The notes under the pieces are model-generated. The model made no database searches, was not told the DNA's origin, and was given only the letters and a program-made list of their open reading frames with translations. The position numbers were made by a program, and so were the translations under genes. A stretch of DNA of 64,000 nt from JBBSUQ01 sp964389755 (lineage in GTDB: Bacteria; Bacteroidota; Bacteroidia; Flavobacteriales_D; Crocinitomicaceae): contig CAYMEW010000009.1 of assembly GCA_964389755.1 (NCBI GenBank), forward strand, positions 37,371 to 101,370, given 5' to 3'. Below are positions 61,193 through 64,000 of the stretch, piece after piece (the stretch's first letter is position 1; each line of letters begins with the position of its first letter).

Positions 61193-62239
61193 CTATTTTT
61201 CGGAGGCTGCAATTCCCAGGAAGCGCAGGTATTTTTCCTCCTGTACCTCCGCAGTCAGTTTCGGAAGCTTTCCGTATGCTTTTTTAAGTTCGGGGAGATG
61301 TTCGAGCGCCAGTGTCCAGTTGTCGGAAATCCGGTCCATCGTGTAAAAGGATGCCGTGTGTTTTAAATCTTCCCAACCCGAATAGGCCTGGTGCACGAGC
61401 AGCGGGATCCGGTAGGCAAAGGCGACGTTGAGCGCACCACTGATCTGGTTCCGGAAGTATTCGCGCGCACTGTCCGTACCCGGATGTACCAGCGGCAGGA
61501 TGACATCCGTATTTTGCAGATAGGCGTCGAAGGTCTCGTGATCCAGGAAATGCCGGAAACTCACGATTCGGTCCGCATCCTGCGGGTCCAGTCCTGCGAT
61601 GTGTTCACTATCCGACTTACCGAGGAATACGAATTCCAGCGGCAGGTGTCGCGTTTCACGAACGATACGCACAAAACCTTCCAAATCCTTTCGGCGATTT
61701 TCAACCCCGCCGATCAGTGCGATGCGGTACTTCGCTCCCTTCGGTACCTGCCCTTCGAAATGCGGATACCGGAGTGGATAGAAACTGTCAATACGGAGTT
61801 CCGGTGCGTGCACCTGCTTTAAAAGCGTATCGTTGAGAACGAGATAATCTTTGACCTTCCGGTTAATAATACGCTGCGTGAAGCTGCCTTCAAACTTGCG
61901 AAGTGTATGGATAATCCCGTAAAAACGGCTACGGCGCGAGGCATACAGGCACAGGTTCCGGATGTGTCCGCCCTGCGCCGTGTTCAGGATCACCTTTTCG
62001 ATCCCCTGCTCCCGGAAGTAACGGTTAAGCCGCTTCATCTTTTGCAAATCTTCCAGGGCTTTTCCACGCGTCTCAACGATCTTCCAGGCATCCGTATACG
62101 TTTCGAAATGCGGGTTGCGTTGACGCAGTGCTTCGGTGCATACGAGGTGAACGGTGCATCCCGCTGCTTTCAGGGCAAACAGTTGTGAATACAGGCATTC
62201 GTCGTGCGAACCGCCGATCTCGACAAGGGCGACTTCCAT
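61193..62239 (-). CDS. GT-B glycosyltransferase-like protein
   Basis: 348 residues without membrane segments. The N-terminal E-I-G-G-S-H-D-E-C-L fits an acceptor-binding Rossmann domain, and the C-terminal half has R-I-A-L-I-G-G-V-E-N-R-R-K-D-L and I-L-P-L-V-H-P-G near the sugar-nucleotide site. No close family is recognised; the D-S-A-R-E-Y-F-R-N-Q segment is unusual. Function in envelope or exopolysaccharide synthesis is inferred from fold only. Divergent from the amidase gene. Confidence 0.72.
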   Translation of the reverse strand: MEVALVEIGGSHDECLYSQLFALKAAGCTVHLVCTEALRQRNPHFETYTDAWKIVETRGKALEDLQKMKRLNRYFREQGIEKVILNTAQGGHIRNLCLYASRRSRFYGIIHTLRKFEGSFTQRIINRKVKDYLVLNDTLLKQVHAPELRIDSFYPLRYPHFEGQVPKGAKYRIALIGGVENRRKDLEGFVRIVRETRHLPLEFVFLGKSDSEHIAGLDPQDADRIVSFRHFLDHETFDAYLQNTDVILPLVHPGTDSAREYFRNQISGALNVAFAYRIPLLVHQAYSGWEDLKHTASFYTMDRISDNWTLALEHLPELKKAYGKLPKLTAEVQEEKYLRFLGIAASEK

Positions 62240-62326
62240 TGGCTTTGCATTTTGCGGACTGAGATTTCAACAGCCCGTTCGTGGTAATTTTCTCAACTGC
62301 AAAATAAACTAAAAATTAGCTGCCGG

Positions 62327-62334
62327 TACCTTTG
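62327..62334 (+). promoter_or_regulatory. -7 box TACCTTTG, amidase gene
   Basis: An exact TAnnTTTG match ending 4 nt before ATG 62339. A leaderless message is predicted. Confidence 0.6.
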
Positions 62335-62338
62335 TATC

Positions 62339-63259
62339 ATGAAGTCATATCACTTCCTGTTAGTAGCCATGCTTTTCCTGGCTTTCGGAACCGCAGCCCA
62401 GAAAAGTAAGATCGTACTGGTCATCGATCCGGGGCACGGCGGACACGATCCGGGTCACCTGTCGGGGAATCCGGCGCTTAAAACAGAAAAAGAGCTTAAC
62501 CTCATTATTGCACAAAAAGTAGGCAAATACATCGAGCAATACCTCGATAATGTCGAAGTGATCTTTACGCGGCAGGACGATACTTATCCCTCGCTCAACG
62601 ATCGCGTCGAAATGGCTAATATTAAAAAGGCCGATTACTTCCTGAGTATCCATTGCAACGGAAGCGACAACAGCGCCATTCACGGAACAGAATCGCACGT
62701 ACACAATTACGATGCGCGCAACTCCGTGGAGTGGGCAACGATCATGGAAAAAGAATTCGCACGCAGGGCAGGCAGGCATAGTCGCGGACTTAAAACCACC
62801 GACGATCGCGAGCATTCTCTCCAGGTACTCAAATATACGCGTATGACTTCCCTGCTCGTTGAATGTGGTTTCCTGACACACGGTAGCGAGGCAGCTTACC
62901 TAAACACGGTGTATGGGCAGGATATTATCGCTTCGGCGATTTTCAGGGCTTTCCGTACCACTGTACAGGCGCAGTATCCCGAAGTGGAGATCCTGAAAAG
63001 CCGCACCGCGAAAGAAAGTAGTTCGGGCAGTCATTATGCCGTGCAGATCCATTCCTCGAAAGAGTGGATCGATACCGAAGACAAAATATTCAAAGGCCTG
63101 GAGGATGAAGTGACGCGGAAAGAATCACCGGCCACATCCAGTGGCTACCGCTATCGCTACCTGGTCGGAAATTACGATTCAAAAGAGGAAGCCGCCGAAA
63201 TGATGGAAAAAGCCAGGTCCAAGGGCTTTCGCGATGCCTTCATTGTAAAAACCGACTGA
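62339..63259 (+). CDS. N-acetylmuramoyl-L-alanine amidase (Amidase_3) with SPOR domain
   Basis: 306 residues. A signal peptide (about 1-20, F-G-T-A-A-Q) precedes an amidase_3 domain with Zn ligands in V-I-D-P-G-H-G-G-H-D and I-H-C-N-G-S, and catalytic Glu in L-V-E-C-G-F-L-T. The C-terminal ~75 residues (Y-A-V-Q-I-H-S-S onward) form a SPOR domain that targets denuded septal glycan. Role: daughter-cell separation (AmiA/C type). Confidence 0.94.
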   Translation: MKSYHFLLVAMLFLAFGTAAQKSKIVLVIDPGHGGHDPGHLSGNPALKTEKELNLIIAQKVGKYIEQYLDNVEVIFTRQDDTYPSLNDRVEMANIKKADYFLSIHCNGSDNSAIHGTESHVHNYDARNSVEWATIMEKEFARRAGRHSRGLKTTDDREHSLQVLKYTRMTSLLVECGFLTHGSEAAYLNTVYGQDIIASAIFRAFRTTVQAQYPEVEILKSRTAKESSSGSHYAVQIHSSKEWIDTEDKIFKGLEDEVTRKESPATSSGYRYRYLVGNYDSKEEAAEMMEKARSKGFRDAFIVKTD

Positions 63260-63389
63260 TCGGTAAGAAGATCGAACCAAATAGTCTTACATTTTGTTAA
63301 CACCGCACGGAACCCGGAACAACCCGGCCTGTATTTTGTTACTATATTGGCGATATATTCATACACACTTAACAGTAAAAGCGCAAAGC

Positions 63390-63824
63390 ATGGCAACGGT
63401 ATTTCAAACTAAACTCATTGGCAACATCGGGAAAGATGCAGTTGTAAAAACAATGGACCGCGGTGTGATCGCGATCAATTTTCCCGTGGCACACAATAAG
63501 AACTGGAAAGACAAACGCACGGGCGAAACCAAGACTAAAACGACCTGGGTAAACTGCACGATCTGGAAAAAAGAAGGAGCCAATATGCGCATCCTTGATT
63601 TCCTCAAGAAAGGAGCGCTTGTGGACCTGGAAGGAACTCCGTTTGCAAAAGCATATCAGCAGGAAGAGGGTGGACTGCGTGCCGAGATCAGGCTGAATGT
63701 TTCCAAAACCAACATCCTGCGTCCCGCCAAATCCGATGACGGTGATTACGATGACGACGAGAATGACAATAACGATTACGACGACAACATCGATGATTAC
63801 ACGATCGACGACGACGATTTTTAG
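63390..63824 (+). CDS. SSB-like protein with Asp-rich tail (fifth paralogue)
   Basis: 144 residues from ATG 63390. OB fold: F-Q-T-K-L-I-G-N-I-G-K-D-A, T-W-V-N-C-T-I-W-K-K and V-D-L-E-G-T-P-F. The tail is extremely acidic, about 32 residues mostly D, N and Y (D-D-D-E-N-D-N-N-D-Y) ending I-D-D-D-D-F. An upstream in-frame start would read through an unlikely leader. Terminal D-D-F resembles the protein-binding tip of real SSBs. Confidence 0.88.
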   Translation: MATVFQTKLIGNIGKDAVVKTMDRGVIAINFPVAHNKNWKDKRTGETKTKTTWVNCTIWKKEGANMRILDFLKKGALVDLEGTPFAKAYQQEEGGLRAEIRLNVSKTNILRPAKSDDGDYDDDENDNNDYDDNIDDYTIDDDDF

Positions 63825-63906
63825 TGAAAATCAGAATCTTGCGGAATCAGCATAATTTTTTTTGAAAAAAACGGCGCAATATTTCATTCAGGTTAATTTG
63901 TTTGCC

Positions 63907-63914
63907 TATATTTG
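63907..63914 (+). promoter_or_regulatory. -7 box TATATTTG, tRNA-Asn
   Basis: An exact TAnnTTTG match ending 31 nt before the tRNA 5' end; transcription should start near 63919-63921. Confidence 0.6.
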
Positions 63915-63945
63915 CAACCGCTTAACACAAGCGACACATACAAAG

Positions 63946-64000
63946 TCCTCCTTAGCTCAGTTGGTTAGAGCATCTGACTGTTAATCAGAGGGTCCTTGGT
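63946..64000 (+). tRNA. tRNA-Asn (GTT), 3' end outside window
   Basis: The acceptor strand starts at 63946, followed by T8-A9, the D arm G-C-T-C-A-G-T-T-G-G-T and an anticodon loop C-T-G-T-T-A-A with anticodon GTT at 63980-63982. The T arm begins and is cut by the window end. Confidence 0.93.

Overview
The window is a gene-dense stretch of a chromosome from a member of the Bacteroidota, most likely the order Flavobacteriales. The grounds are: the gliding genes gldD and gldE next to ssb, mutY and hup; two secreted proteins with type IX secretion (T9SS) C-terminal sorting domains; a fused ccoNO gene; S46 and S9 peptidases, a DUF5686-type outer-membrane protein and many lipoproteins; the Bacteroidota promoter box TAnnTTTG in front of many genes; and no Shine-Dalgarno sequence at most starts. 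No rRNA, insertion sequence, prophage or CRISPR array is visible. A partial tRNA-Asn runs off the right edge.

Layout. 1-5251: end of a cbb3 cytochrome oxidase operon (ccoNO, ccoQ, ccoP, ccoG, ccoH, a TauE/SafE-like membrane protein). 5294-8959: hemH, a substrate-binding-like protein and an ABC exporter on the minus strand. 9098-10939: upp, a small membrane protein and a YjjG-type nucleotidase. 10936-14370: minus-strand group with a GT-C glycosyltransferase, rlmB and an OsmC-like protein. 14434-17573: a beta-strand-rich exported protein, lipA and lpd. 17683-24305: a secreted sugar-dehydrogenase-like protein, a K+ channel with a zinc ribbon, an S46 dipeptidyl peptidase, small lipoproteins, a glycosyltransferase and a hemerythrin-like protein. 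24380-30127: a TPR lipoprotein, then folK-gldD-gldE-ssb and mutY. 30228-32863: hup, a 30-residue basic ribosomal-type protein, rng and recX. 32860-43746: an LVIVD-repeat secreted protein, a VWA protein, two soluble orphan histidine kinases flanking NUDIX and MazG-like enzymes, a DUF5686 protein and a radical SAM/SPASM protein. 43743-47690: an S9 peptidase and hemW. 47806-50421: a small helical protein, a run of three ssb-like genes and a second K+ channel. 50422-51223: 0.8 kb without genes, holding two diverged copies of a structured element. 51224-54986: a sigma-54 response regulator and a hybrid kinase. 55307-62239: msrA, a TPR protein, a lipoprotein, an AsmA-like protein and a glycosyltransferase. 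62339-64000: an amidase with SPOR domain, a fifth ssb-like gene and tRNA-Asn.

How it fits together. The window combines high-affinity oxygen respiration and haem metabolism (cco genes, hemH, hemW), lipoate and 2-oxoacid dehydrogenase functions (lipA, lpd), cell-envelope and gliding functions, peptide scavenging (S46, S9) and DNA maintenance (mutY, hup, recX, five ssb-like genes).

The points most worth a second look are: seven genes whose start codon lies only 3-7 nt after an exact TAnnTTTG box, which implies leaderless mRNAs; the three adjacent ssb paralogues without acidic tails, next to a 10-bp phased repeat; and the duplicated non-coding element beside the sigma-54 two-component pair.
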